A DNA stretch of 64,000 nt from Cepaea nemoralis (lineage: Eukaryota > Mollusca > Gastropoda > Stylommatophora > Helicidae): positions 124,001 through 188,000 of the forward strand of contig JACEFZ010013560.1 in NCBI GenBank assembly GCA_014155875.1. The letters run 5' to 3'. Below the pieces are notes generated by a model. It did not search any database and was not told the origin of the DNA. It saw only the letters and a list, made by a program, of their open reading frames with translations. Position numbers and translations under genes: made by a program. Below are positions 12,571-23,996 of this stretch, piece by piece (position 1 is the first letter of the stretch; every line of letters begins with the position of its first letter).

Positions 12571-13631
12571 CACACACATACACATTCTGTCTTGATCTAT
12601 CTCTTGTTTTCTGTAGATAATAGTACATGGATATGCATATCATATATTCATATAAATATCTGTATATCAACACAAAGCCATAATTATATTTACATAAATA
12701 CCTACACGAATTCACCCATACATGGCTACCCATATATAAATACCCTACATGTTAGCCTTTTGTATTATACAACAATGTTTATATTCCTGCTGGGGAATCA
12801 TGTTGAATTTAGGCAAAGGGGAAACCAGCTGAACGCAAAATTGCCTAGTGACCACCAGCCACTAGGGCCGGTTGCCGGGTCTTACAGTGGACACGCAGCC
12901 AGTTTTCACAAAGCCTTTGTGTACCTAGGCCAGGAGAGCTATATATCTCTCTTTAAAGTTGTTTTCACAGAGCCTTTGCTGTGCCTAGGCCAGAGGAGCT
13001 ATATATATATCTCTTTAAAGTTGTTTGGGAGGAGAGGATTGGATCTGTGATTTAAAGCACCTGGGGAAGATGTTTTGTGGCGTGTTCTATTTGCGCTCTC
13101 TAATGCTTGTTACCAGCCGTCAACACAGAGGGAGAGGGAAAGAGAGAGCCGGGGAGAGAAGGGGAGAGAGAGAAAAGGGGGGCGCATAGGTTGGAATTTG
13201 TTTAGTTCGCTACACAAGATGGCAAAATTTCCACCACTACAGAGATTTTACCTGAGCCGCCTTCTGGCGAAGGTCAACCCTCTGTCGACAAAACCACTGA
13301 CTCACAAAGGGCACCCTCCCATCGTGTCAAGGTTGGGCCAATAGACTCAGTAACAAAGAAGGGACACATATTCAGTTATTTGGCCCTTTGTTCCCCAATG
13401 ATTGAGTTCAGTGATACACATTAGGAGTATAGAACTATCTGTGAGAGTGTGTGTTTGAAATGTATGTTATGTAGTGTAAAACTGATGGGAGTGGCGTTTG
13501 CTTAATCAGCGAAAAGCTGGGCGATTTTCTGTTGAAAAATTTGTGATAATATGTGTGGTTGTATTGTTGTTGATTGTGAGTGGCCGAGTTTCGACTAGAC
13601 CATATTACGTTTCTATACTCCGCTAGTGCTA

Positions 13632-16600
13632 CTAGGAGTTTAGTGTGTGTGTGTGTTTTGTGGTTGTAGGGATTGTATTTAGGAATATTGCTTTGTAAAC
13701 GTCGGTTATCTTGTTTGTGTGTGTTTCTATTAACTGTTGTAGTGCAGTCTTAGTGGCTGTGATTGTTGGGCATCCATAAAACAGATGTTCCTCTGTTTCC
13801 TGAATATTGTGTCTACATAAATGACATGGGGCTATTCGCTTGGATGTCTGTGCTGCTCTCTCTGTTGTCGGGGTCATATTATAAATTATCCTGTATGTTA
13901 ATTCTTTGGATTTCGATGTGATATGTTTGTTGTGTAAGTTAGTGAAGCTGTGAGTGCAGCTGTAGTCTTTCATATGATATTTGTATCCTCTTTTGATTCT
14001 CAGGTGTAGTGGTGGGGCTTGTTGTTTCACTAAATATTTGTATATCTGCTTGGTTGTCTGTTGTATTAAGTGTTCATTACCTTGAATTGCTTGCATACAT
14101 GTTCTGTAGAAGTGCGGTAGTGTGCCGTAATAGTGCGGTGTTGTTTTGTCTATTTTCTTAATTCTGTGTAGTCTAATTGCAATATGGTATAATGCTAGCG
14201 AGTGTTGATCTGGATGATTGATGATGCGTCCTATGTGGTTGATTCTTAATGCTTGTATTTTTGTGTTAAGGTCCTGTAATGCTACACCCCCTCGTTTCTT
14301 ATCTTGTATTAAAGTCTTGTGCTTTATACTGTGGATTGTGTTGTTGAAGATGAATTGTCTGATGTGTTTGTTTATGTCTGTGATTGTTTGTTTTGGGGGG
14401 TCTAACACTGTGGCTAAATATAGTATTTTAGGAATGATGAAGGTGTTTACAATTGTGCTTCGTACAAAAATTGTTGATGTCTTGTATTTGAACCTATGTA
14501 GTATGTCTATAATTTGTTTTGTCAGTGATTGCCATGTTTCTGTGTGTGTTTTTCTGGGATTGGATGGAAAAGTGATCCCATAAATCTTCATGTTATCTGT
14601 GACTGTTAGATCCGGGGGGAAATCTGCTTTATTCTTCCACTTCCCCAGACCCATTATTTTAGACTTCTGTATGTTTATTTTGGCCCCACTTCCTTCGTCA
14701 AACTGTCTGAAGGTGTGAAGTATGTTCGTTATGGAAGTGTTGTTTGTAGGGAAGAAAGCGGTGTCATCTGCATAAGCAATTAATTTCCGCTCTCCTGACC
14801 CTTGTATAAATGTACCTTTAATGTTAGTGTCCTGTCTAATTGCTTCTAAGAGTGGTTCTAGTGATAGTACATATAGGACTGGTGATAGTGGACACCCTTG
14901 TCTGACAGATCTAGTGATTCTGAAACTGCCAGTGAGTGAATGATTCACCAGTACCTTACTTTCAGGATTTTTATACAATATTTCTATCCACTGTCTATAG
15001 TACTGTCCTATGTTACAGTGTGCTAGTGTTTTGTGTAAGTATGAGTGTGAAATTCTGTCAAAGGCCTTCTCCTGGTCTAAAGATAAAAGGGAGGATTGAC
15101 AGTCTTTCTGGTGGGTGTATGTAATGAAATCTCTAATGAAGTGTGTATGTTGGTGTATGTTTCTGTGTTGAATACTGCACTGTTGGTCTGGGTGGATGAG
15201 TGATGGCATGAAGTTTTTTATTTTGTTTGCAAGTGATTTTGCTAGAATTTTGTAGTCTGTGTTTAATAATGAGATGGGTCTATAGTTTTTCAGCTGTGTT
15301 TTGTCTGTGTTGTCTTTAGGTATGAGTGTTATATATGACATGTTGCAAGTGTTTGGGAGTTCTTGTTTGTTAAAAGCTTCTTGGTAGACTTTTAGAAGGA
15401 AATTGCCTAGGATAGGAAAGAAGTGTTGGTAGAATTCTACTGTGAGTCCATCTGGTCCTGGTGTTTTGTCTTTTTGCATTTGATTGAGTGCATGTGTTAT
15501 GTCTGCTAATGTAAGCTCTGTGTCTAGTGTGTCTTTATCTGTGTCTGACAATTTCTTTGTGTATTGTAGGAACCTATTTTGTGTTTGTGTGTTGACGGGT
15601 TCTGCTGTATATAGGTCAGTGTAGTACTGTTGGAATGTTTCTAGTATATGTACTGTCTCTGTTTGTGTGTTTCCTTGCATGTCTGTTATTGCTCCTATTT
15701 GTCTGTTGCGTTGAATGTTTTGTTCTAATGCAAGGTGTTGTTTATTGGGACTTTCTTCTGATATGTTAGTAAGTTTAGTTCGAAGGAGTGCACCACGGAA
15801 TGTGTGTTGCTGGTGTTGTTCTAATTGTGATTCTAGTGTGTTTAGGTGTGATGCATTCCTGTCAGTCTGTTTTGGGAGTTGTATTGCTGTCTGTATGATA
15901 TGTTCTTGTTGAAATCTTTCTTTATGTATGATGGATGCTAACTGTTGTGTTCTACACCGTATTGTATTCTTTAGTAAATCCCAAATTTGTGTTATGTTGT
16001 CGGTGGGTGTACTATTAGTGTATGTTAGAATAAGTTGTGTCACATGTTGTAAATAACCTGTGTTTTGGAGTAAGGAGTTATTGAACTTCCAATGTGGTGT
16101 TCTTTTTGATGGCCTTGTGTTTGTAGTGTCTGTAGTGATATGTGTTAGTACTGCTTTGTGATCTGTGTATTGTAATGTCTCTTGTAGATGTTTTGTGTGT
16201 ATTATGTGGTGTGTTGAAGGTGTGTATACTCTATCTAATCTGGCTGATCTATTGTAAGCCCTATTTTTGTGTGTTGTTGCAATGTTATTAGGGTGTCTGT
16301 ATCGGAAAGCGTCTATTAAATTGTGTAGTGTCTAGAGTATTCTTTAGTATATCCAGTTGATGTATTCCATTTCTGTCATTTCTCCTTAATTGTGTCTTGA
16401 TTCCTGCTTTGCCTGCCCCTACGATATCCAAATCTGAGAGTACAAAATTGAAATCCCCTGCAAGGATAACATTTTGCCCTCTGTATGTTTGTATAAGTAA
16501 GGTGTCTAATTCTTGGTAAAAATTTGGTTGATGATTGTAATTAGGTGGTGCATGTATGTTCACTATGGTGTATGCATGTATAGTGTTTTCTACCTGTATT

Positions 16601-16887
16601 ATGGAGATTCGTCCCTGGTTATCCGTGTGTGTTTTAATTATGTCCCACCTGTCTGATGTCTGCAGAATAGCTGTTCCTGACCCAATTTTGTGTGTGCCTA
16701 AACTAAAGCATGAATGTCTGAGGCCTAGCTGTGTGGTGATATGTTGTGCGAATGTTTTTGAACATATATTTGTTTCTTGTAGTAGTATAAAGTCTGGTTT
16801 GTGTTTGTTTATTAGTGTGATAATGTGTTGTAATTTTGTACGTATACCACAAATGTTTAAAGTAATAATAACTAAATCACTAGTCAT
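13632..16887 (-). pseudogene. Tx1/L1-like LINE ORF2: endonuclease and reverse transcriptase
   Basis: About 1085 codons. The N-terminal apurinic-type endonuclease has LNICGIRTK, FILLQETNI and the catalytic AGDFNFVL. The RT shows NYRPISLLNTDYKILAKSL, LLSLDQEKAFDRISH (motif A), RQGCPLSPVLYVLSLEPLL (motif B) and LIAYADDTAFFP (motif C with YADD). The C-terminus has a C-x2-C...H-x4-C cluster (CHLCRHNIQETEEHLFYGC). SLDQEKAFDR and the L1-type spacing place it in the L1/Tx1 group. One base is lost near 16320, which shifts the frame between the endonuclease and the rest. From 16043 to 13632 the frame is fully open. The product would nick target DNA and prime reverse transcription. It starts 82 bases after ORF1 ends. 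Confidence 0.9.
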
Positions 16888-16968
16888 TATAATTTAAGTA
16901 AAACAAATGAATGAGATATAATAAGTGTATAGAATCACACGCAAAGTTATTATCCGTGATGAGTACAT

Positions 16969-18311
16969 TTAGGCGAGCAAGTCTGTAGCATCAAAAGTTT
17001 GTGTGAGAGGATCATCTTGATCCTCGTTCTTATCACTTGTGTCTGTGTCTACGAAGAGAGTGTCTGGTATGCTGTATGTGTCGTCTTCGTCTTGTACTTG
17101 TGTCTCCTCTTGTTGTTCTTGTTCAGTTTCCTTTGTCTTGCCTATAGTGGCTTTGACTTTTTCTTTCTTTGGCAGTGATAAGTCGTCTGTTTCTGTGTCG
17201 TCGCTGTGTTTTGACTGCAGTCTTCTGTTAGCCCATGTTCTCTTCTTTGGTTTGCTGACGACTTGAAAACCGTCAGAGTCTTCATTCCTTGGATTGATGT
17301 CTTGTGTGTTATTTTCTTGTGTGTTATTTTCTTGTGTGTTGATTTGACTACTGAAGGTTTGTGTCAGTTCAATCTCTCCCTGTGGAGAGGTTTCTCTTTC
17401 GAGTGGTGGGAAATCTTCTTGGCTTTGAACACTTACTGCTGCTGCTATTGGTGTCGTCGATTGTCGTCGACTAGGGCATTTATTTGCCCAGTGGTTGTTT
17501 TGGCCACACGCTGGACAATTGGTCTTTCTCCCCGGCATCGTGATCAACACTCTGTGGTTATTGTTCGTAATACCGGGAGTGTAGATCCGTATATAATGGG
17601 GGACTTCCTTTGTTGGGTTGCAGAGCGCTCCCCACTTGCCAGCCCCATTCTTTATCCTAAAGACCTCAGCCTTGTCGTCTCCTGTAATACTGTGCACCAG
17701 TTTTTTTTAACTCCTTGAGGAGCAATCGTGACAGGTAGCCAGTGGATGGTCAGCCTGTCCCTTTCTTTGTCTAGATGTTGTAGTGATATGTCTATCCCTA
17801 GACTTGGTAGAGAAAACTTTTTGCCGTGTATCTTGTCATACACGGCTTTCTGAACCTCTGCTGACAGGTGAAAGTACCACCTAGTGGGAACTTCGAACCT
17901 ATGCAGGTCGACGACTCCCCCAAAAGGTACACCTCCTGGACCAGTTAGGGCACTCATAATAAGTGCAGGTGTTGCTTTAGCAGCCGCCCCGGGACCAGTT
18001 ATGGAACACACTATCGTTCCGGACTGGTGAAGTAGCTGGACATCGTAGTCATTTATCGAGATCCCGACTTCAGTGATATTCGAATACATATTGAAATTTG
18101 TTGTTTCAGGTAATAATTCCGGGGAAATATCCAGAATATCAAAACCAACGAATATCACCACAAAATCCGGAAAAAATACACAATTCAGCAATATGAGATT
18201 TAAATTCCACAGGTTGAACACGTAGGAAATTTTGATTGCACTCGTTAACGAACGGAGTCCAACGATTATCTTTTCCTCGCAGAGGAGGCTATTAAAATAG
18301 ACGCTTAGCAA
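16969..18311 (-). pseudogene. Tx1/L1-like LINE ORF1, RNA-binding protein
   Basis: A plausible start is Met at 18089 (MYSNITEVGISIND). The frame then covers an N-terminal fold region (FEVPTRWYFHLSAEVQ, RLTIHWLPVTIAPQGV). A run of eight A (minus strand, 17701-17708) breaks the frame. The second part resumes as HSITGDDKAEVFRIKNG and ALCNPTKEVPHYI, and has a zinc knuckle CPACGQNNHWANKC (C-x2-C-x4-H-x4-C) and an acidic, Gln/Thr-rich tail ending at 16969. In related elements this protein coats the RNA. The homologue at 29800-30733 lacks the A run and reads through, so the break is probably a mutation in this copy. Confidence 0.85.
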
Positions 18312-18463
18312 CTCTTTGCTGTCAGATCAATGGGACTATTCCTCGTAAGTGCTAGTTTAAATAAAAGTGCCTTTGAAAAAATTGAATAAAGTGAAAAATA
18401 AAAATTGTGTCTCAAATAACTTCGCCATAAGTGCTAGGTTACGGCTTTTTCTGGAAACTTTCC

Positions 18464-18475
18464 ACCATGATTAAA
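18464..18475. repeat. Shared target sequence, copy 1 (ACCATGATTAAA)
   Basis: First of three copies of ACCATGAT(T/G)(A/T)AA, at 18464, 20132 and 20221. Each stands directly left of a poly-T, that is, of the 3' tail of a minus-strand retroelement. It behaves as the left target duplication of the element at 18476-20131. Confidence 0.65.
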
Positions 18476-20131
18476 TTTTTTTTAATTTAAACTTTTATTG
18501 AGTGTTAAAATCGTTGCAAAATGTATTGTTCGTGATTTTACAGAGCGTTGCATGTGGACGTGTAGGTGATATATGCGCAAAAAGTACAACATTTTATACA
18601 TTTGAACATTTCTTCATTGACATTGTTGTAAGGAAATATTTTAAAGCAACAGCATGATGATAGTGCGCCATTATTATTTCCCCTGCCGCCTCGCTCTCCT
18701 GTCAGCTCCAAAACTCCTACCAAGAACCCTCACCACCCCTCGGTGATGATGAACATGGCGGTGCAAAACTGTTAAGTACCAACCGGTAAGGGCGGCAGCA
18801 GAAACCACAATCCCAGTATCAAAAAGGTGGGAAAGGGGGGGGGGGTGTGACAGTATATGGATTTACAAAGCCATATATATTAATAATGATTACAATGATA
18901 ATAATGCAAATAAACAACCAAATACATAAATAATATAATAATGACAAAGAATAAAACTACTATGGGTGATAACAGCAATGTTAACAGCAATGATAATAAC
19001 AGCAGTAATAATACTAGTTATGGTAAGGATCACATTTTCCAAACATGTGATTCCATTTGCTAAAATTATTATCTTAGGAATGGTGTTTACATGAAATACT
19101 TCTATAATAATAATGACAAAGAATAAAAACTCTAAGGGTGATAACAGCAATGCTAATAACAGCAATGATAATGATAGTTATGATAATGATCACATTTTCC
19201 AAACATGTGATTCCATTTGCTAAAACGATTTTCTTAGGGATGGTGTTAAACATGGCAGGTACATACAATTGCAACCTGCACTGTTCAATAATATAGTAGG
19301 TGTAAAAGGAGTTGGTTATCTTTTTTCTCCTTGCTTATTTTTTATTTTTTGTGGTCTTAATTGTGACATTTTTTCCCTTTTAAAAAAATAAATAAACAAG
19401 CATTTGTATCAACATAAATATTTACAATCTCATTGGTTTGGTAAACATCTGTGATTTTGTGTTCATTCATTCAACATTCACTCACTTTTTCCTGTTTCTT
19501 TATCTTTTTTCTCCTTGCTTATTTTTTATTTTTTGTGGTCTTAATTGTGACATTTTTTCCCTTTTAAAAAAATAAATAAACAAGCATTTGTATCAACATA
19601 AATATTTACAATCTCATTGGTTTGGTAAACATCTGTGATTTTGTGTTCATTCATTCAACATTCACTCACTTTTTCCTGTTTCTTTCTCGCACTCATGTAT
19701 ACTAAATTTGATATCTTAAAGAAGAGTACTTGTGTTTACTCTGGAGATATCTGTGATATTTTGTGTTTATAGCATGGGGAAATACCCATTTGCATGTTTC
19801 ATTTCTTGAACACATTTACATGTGAAAGGAGGTAACATGGGAGATGATGGTTATATATTAATAATGATAACAGTAATAATAATGCAAATAAACACTAAAT
19901 ACATCAATAATAATAATGACAAAAAGCAAACCACTAAGGGTGATAACAGCAATGATAATAAACAGCAATGATAATAATAGTTATGGTAATGATCACATTT
20001 TCCAAACATGTGATTCCATTTGCAAAAATGATTAACTTTGGGATAGTGTTAACATAGCATAGCAGGTACAAACAATTGCAACCTGCAATGTTCAACAATA
20101 GTATTAGTAAAGGGAATTGGTTATCTTGATT
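18476..20131 (-). mobile_element. Tx1-like LINE copy, 3' UTR only
   Basis: It begins (minus-strand 3' end) with a poly-A tail and AATAAA (CACTCAATAAAAGTTT), has the conserved TTACAGAGCGTTGC block at 18538-18551, and matches the 3' UTR of LINE copy 3 (23997 onward) over several hundred bases. ORF2 is absent, so it is strongly 5'-truncated. Inside are repeated modules with CACATTTTCCAAACATGTGATTCC-type sequence near 19030, 19190 and 19995, and a 184-bp direct duplication. It is flanked by ACCATGATTAAA and ACCATGATTTAA. Confidence 0.75.
19317..19684. repeat. Perfect 184-bp tandem duplication
   Basis: The block starting TATCTTTTTTCTCC at 19317 is repeated at 19501 with an offset of 184 bases. 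I saw no difference between the two units, including homopolymers. It is either a very recent duplication or an assembly artefact. It lies inside the 3' UTR-only LINE copy. Confidence 0.9.
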
Positions 20132-20232
20132 ACCATGATTTAATTTTTTTTAATTTTTTTGGCCATATTACAGGCCTGATAAAAAAATTTATTAGATTTT
20201 AATCAAACTTTGCAATTATTACCATGATGTAA
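20132..20232 (-). mobile_element. Tiny poly-A-tailed insertion between two target copies
   Basis: A 77-bp stretch (20144-20220) starts with poly-T and lies between ACCATGATTTAA (20132-20143) and ACCATGATGTAA (20221-20232). This looks like a very short 5'-truncated retro-insertion at the same target used by the element on its left. The source element was not identified. Confidence 0.45.
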
Positions 20233-20488
20233 TTGTTTTTTTTTTTTTTTTTTTTGGTTCGGCGGTCACCCCAGACTAGCTGGTAACCCCGCCTCCCCTT
20301 TTTTTGGCGTGGACCCTTAGTCCCACTGTGAGCTATTGCCCACAGTGGTCCACCGGGCCCACCTTTAAAGTGATGCTATGTGATCACCCCGGCTCCCGAC
20401 CAGACCAGGCGCACTACTGTGGGGGGTGCAGCAATTGCGTCCGATCCTAGCCAAAAGACCGAGAACGATCATCCAAAAGGCCGAGATT
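20233..20488 (-). mobile_element. SINE-like element with U2 snRNA-like head
   Basis: On the minus strand the 5' end carries TTCTCGGTCTTTTGGCTAGG followed by ATCGG (RC of 20442-20466). The 5' end of U2 snRNA reads TTCTCGGCCTTTTGGCTAAG followed by ATC, so the match is about 24 of 27 bases. Directly 5' of it is a second, shorter U2-like start, TCTCGGCCTTTTGG (RC of 20473-20486). The remaining 200 bases are GC-rich and not U2, and a poly-A tail of about 22 follows (poly-T from 20235). Head, unrelated body and A tail are the plan of a SINE. It is too short and diverged after base 27 to be a working U2 gene. SINEs with snRNA heads are known from other animals. A target-specific insertion next to a U2 gene is the alternative. 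Confidence 0.6.
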
Positions 20489-21060
20489 TAATTTTTTTTT
20501 TTTTTTTTTTTTACATTAGCCAAGTTTCTTTTTTTTTTTTATTAGCCAAGAAAAGATGACAAGTAAATAAGATTGTCCATATATTCCTTGCTTTGTTCTA
20601 CACTTTATTTAACTCTGGATACATAAATAATTACATTGAAGTACACATAATTTGAATGCTGAAATATTAACTCATTGATTGCTTACAGCCACTGCCTGTG
20701 TCACAGTAACCACTGTCTGTAACTTTTACAACCACAAGATATAATCACTCAAGAAAATAAATATTTCCGTTGATATGTTTTAAAATTCTGACCAACTGAT
20801 TGATTAACAAGAATCAATATCATTGATCTTGTGGGACATACCTACATGTCTTTTCAGCCATTTCTGTTATTGCCTGTAGCCTTTTGGAGAAACAGAGGGG
20901 CAGCTTCAACTAGAACTGCTGCTGGCCACAGAAATAAAGATGTAACAAGATGATTTAGGACAGCACACACAAGTGTCAAGTATGTCATTGTCAAGAGACG
21001 CCATGATGAGGACGTCAAGACGCAATCTGGCCACGAAAATAAAAAAAATTTTCTTGTGCA
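20489..21060. other. Poly-T and AT-rich sequence without a gene
   Basis: A poly-T of about 20 at 20491-20511 follows GAGATTTAATT and may be the tail of another minus-strand insertion. A second poly-T lies at 20529-20539. No coding motif was seen. Confidence 0.4.
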
Positions 21061-21310
21061 ATAATCCACCTAGCAAGTCCAATAGTCTAGCTTGTGCACT
21101 ATTCTAACTAGCATGTCCAATAGTCTAGTTTGTGCACTAATCCACCTAGCAAGTCTAGCTTGTGCACTATTCTAACTAGCAAGTCCAATAGTCTAGCTTG
21201 TGCAGTATTCCACATAGCAAGTCTAATAGTCTAGCTTGTGCACTATTCTAACTAGCAAGTCCAATAGTCTAGCTTGTGCACTAATCTACCTAGCAAACCC
21301 ACTAGTCTTT
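21061..21310. repeat. About 39-bp minisatellite, six to seven units
   Basis: The unit is built on CTAGCAAGTCCAATAGTCTA and GCTTGTGCACTATTCTAA, with alternating AATCCAC and ATTCTAA variants. One unit is shortened. No coding role. Confidence 0.9.
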
Positions 21311-21389
21311 TATTCTAAGTCTACCATGTCTATCTAGAATATACACTAGTCTGGGATAGCAGCTGTGGAGCTGTACACGCAGAAGAAAA

Positions 21390-21475
21390 AATTCTAAAAA
21401 TGCTGGGAATTGAACCCAAACCATTGTTTTGGCAGGCATGGGCACTAACCACCTTACCACAGTGACTGAGCATTT
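21390..21475 (-). mobile_element. tRNA-like SINE head
   Basis: On the minus strand an A-box-like TGGTAAGGTGGTTAGTGCCC (RC of 21440-21459) and a perfect B-box core GGGTTCAATTCCC (RC of 21405-21417) are spaced as in tRNA genes. The acceptor arms do not pair, so this is a tRNA-derived SINE head and not a working tRNA. Confidence 0.65.
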
Positions 21476-23414
21476 TATAATTAATATGTTAATAATCTAA
21501 ATAGGTGGACAGAATAAATCAATAGCACATGACTGATGTGATTTGTCAGCAGTTATGTTTAGAGATCAAAATGTGCTGGAAATGAAATCTGACATTCACC
21601 TATTTGCAGTGCTTTTTCTCAGGGCTCAATTGGATCTATCAAGCTAAGGCTTGAATGTCAACAATCACCCTGTGGTGCCCAGCATAGTGCCAATTTGATT
21701 AACTAACTGTTGGATGCATGTTGACAACTGCACTTTGTAAGCCTAGTTGTGCAGTTAACACGGTCTTGTTTTCCAGCCTACAATATTCTGCTGACCAAAC
21801 ATTATTTCCTTTTGTTACTTTTATAGCTACAAGCAACAGGAAAGAGCTAAATAAGTTATGACCAATATGTAACACCATACATTTACATTGTCACCACCTG
21901 TACACATTATGTTCAAACTGCTAATTAAATATTGAGTAAACTGAGAACCAGCAGAACAGAACTTCCTACGATCACATTCTAGCCAATCTGTAACAATGTT
22001 GGCTAATGTGCAGAATTCCGTATTTAAAAAATGCTGGTGAATTTTCAGTAATTTTGACCAATCGTCAAACCTATTACTACAAATATTATTACCCACCTAC
22101 AGAATTCCCTGTGAGTAAACTCTGACCAAACTACAGAATTTCTTGTAAGCTATTTCTGCAAACAAGAAAGTAATGACTGCAAAACCATATTTTAAAACAA
22201 AACAAATTGACAAACAATTCTGAAATAATTAAACTGAGTACATCATATTACAAAAATACCACCTTCTTGTTCCAAGTTCACAGTATTAAGAAATGGTCCA
22301 AGAGGCGTGTTCAAAAAACAAATTACAAACTTCTCTGATGTTTCCTTGTGTCTACAGTCACTGAGGCAACAACTCCCAACATTCCTTTCCCATAAATATT
22401 CACCAACATGGTTAAAACATGACCAACTTCCCATTCCAATTTCACATTCGTCTCACCGCTCTAGGAAGTTAATTTACAAACACTTCATTTGCTCTTCACC
22501 CTCAACTGGGGTAGAGGCCTGAAGCAACTCACTCAAAGCCGTCTTATCCTGAGCTATCTCATGCAGCTCCGCCCATGTCCTCCCTATAGCATTCATTTCT
22601 GTCTCTACTTCTCTTCTCTAGGTGTTGTTGGGTCTTCTATTTCTTTTACCTTGTACAAATACTACACACCAATAATTTATTTTCATTTAAAACTGGCATG
22701 TTTTCAACATTCCCCAGAATTTCAAAAGCACAAATTTTACTTCCCATTATGCCTTACTTTATTATTCCTCTGTTAAATACATTCTAAATTTTTTGTAACC
22801 ATTTCCCAAACTATGTCCCTAAAATTCAGTGACCCCCTCATAAAGCTACATAACAGCAGAACCTGATAAGTTTGACATTGAGCATTACATGGTCTGAAAC
22901 TTGGTCCAAAAAAAAAAAAGGTATCTCCCAACACCAAAAACTTCTGCTTGTTATGCTCTCCATACAGCAAGCAGTTAGAACAATATAACATTTTGTAGGA
23001 AAAATGTTAACACTGAAAATACACAATATGACCTGAAAAACTAAATCAGCAAGCTTAATCTTCATGCTATAATCCGGAGGGCAAAACCCATCTACATACA
23101 ACAAGCTGTGACACAAGTTACAGGGGGGAAATTAACTTATTTATACACAGAAGCCTAAGCGAAGATTTTAAAAAATGGCAAAAATTAGTTCTTGTTACAC
23201 AGAACAAAAACCAGCAACACCCAAAGAAATCAATTATATAACAAACAATACATAGGAACATTATTACCCAACAATATAAGTCTACAATATAAGACACATG
23301 AGTATGAATGATAACAGCACTGTACACATTCATTACAAATAAAGGCTGCCTTGGTGGTGCTATATTTGCAGTGAAAACTGCAAATATAGCAAATATTCCC
23401 TGTATATTATTTAA
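21476..23414. other. No recognisable gene
   Basis: Several frames of 60-100 codons exist on both strands but lack domain motifs, splice context or similarity to each other. Composition is AT-rich and non-coding in appearance. Confidence 0.4.
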
Positions 23415-23660
23415 ACAATCAATCAATCAATCAATCATGAGCCATGCGGGATAGCGTTGGCGGTCATGACTCGCCATTTCACTCGATCACCAGTGTCGTG
23501 GATCAGCTCAGTGTTCCTATCTCATCCATGCCATGTGGCCAAGCCATCCAGGTATTTTCCTCTCGGTCTGTACCCTTCGATCTTGCCAGTTGTCATCAAA
23601 CACCGATCATACCTTCCCCAAGTCTTGATTGGCCTATACAAATATGGGACTAGAACCATG
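23415..23660 (-). repeat. Repeat with simple-sequence tail, copy 2
   Basis: Four to five AATC units (23416-23437) are followed by a segment sharing CACTCGATCACCAG, GTCGTGGATCAGCTC and GCCATGTGGCCAAGCCATCC with 39814-39950. The simple repeat differs from the CAT tails of the other copies, but it sits at the same end, so on the minus strand it would be the 3' tail. Confidence 0.6.
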
Positions 23661-23983
23661 TTTCCATATGTCTCAAGGCATGAACAAGAATCCTCAACTT
23701 TTTATAGTGTGAAGGATCGTTTCCTGTGATATTAAAAAAAGAAAGATATTTGTCATTCAATTTCTGTCTGTGTGAAGTTTATTACCGCCGTGGCTTATCA
23801 TAGTTAAGGAGTTAAAACAAAAAATTCCGGGCTGTGAATAAAGTAGGGAATTGTTAAAACCAAACTCATTTATATTTACAAGAATCACTGAAGCAGTATG
23901 AAAACTTCAGCTTCCTTAGAATTCAAGTTCACACAATGTGGTCACTTGGCTTCGGATTGCTAAAAAGAACATGTACATGTGAG

Positions 23984-23996
23984 AAAAGGAGATTTA
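23984..23996. repeat. Target site copy 1 (AAAAGGAGATTTA)
   Basis: Left flank of LINE copy 3. The same 13-mer is at 30735-30747, and with one change at 35141-35153. Each is followed by T-rich sequence that is the tail of a minus-strand element. Confidence 0.85.

Larger units (their letters stand above)
12240..18463 (-). mobile_element. Tx1/L1-like LINE copy 2, near full length
   Basis: This is the most complete LINE of the family in the window. On the minus strand it has ORF1 (18089-16969), ORF2 (16887-13632), a 3' UTR of about 1.4 kb and a poly-A tail (poly-T at 12240-12247). AATAAA is present 8-20 bases before the tail, and TTACAGAGCGTTGC (12318-12331, plus strand) is shared with three other copies. 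The 3' UTR carries a (CT)n tract at 12475-12567. No convincing target duplication was found, so the right end at 18463 is set only by the next element. Confidence 0.75.

Noticed and set aside
12344..13050. Arg-Glu and Ser-Leu repeat proteins
   Set aside because: Produced by the (CT)n tract in a LINE 3' UTR.
14218..15912. Plus-strand frames of 60-120 codons across the LINE ORF2
   Set aside because: They are opposite-strand shadows of the RT. The same applies to 26736-28741 and 56554-57636.
20442..20488. Working U2 snRNA gene
   Set aside because: Only the first 27 or so bases resemble U2. The branch-site recognition and Sm regions are missing.
21402..21471. Working tRNA gene
   Set aside because: A and B boxes are good, but the acceptor arms do not pair and the T arm runs into unrelated sequence. 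It was taken as a SINE head.
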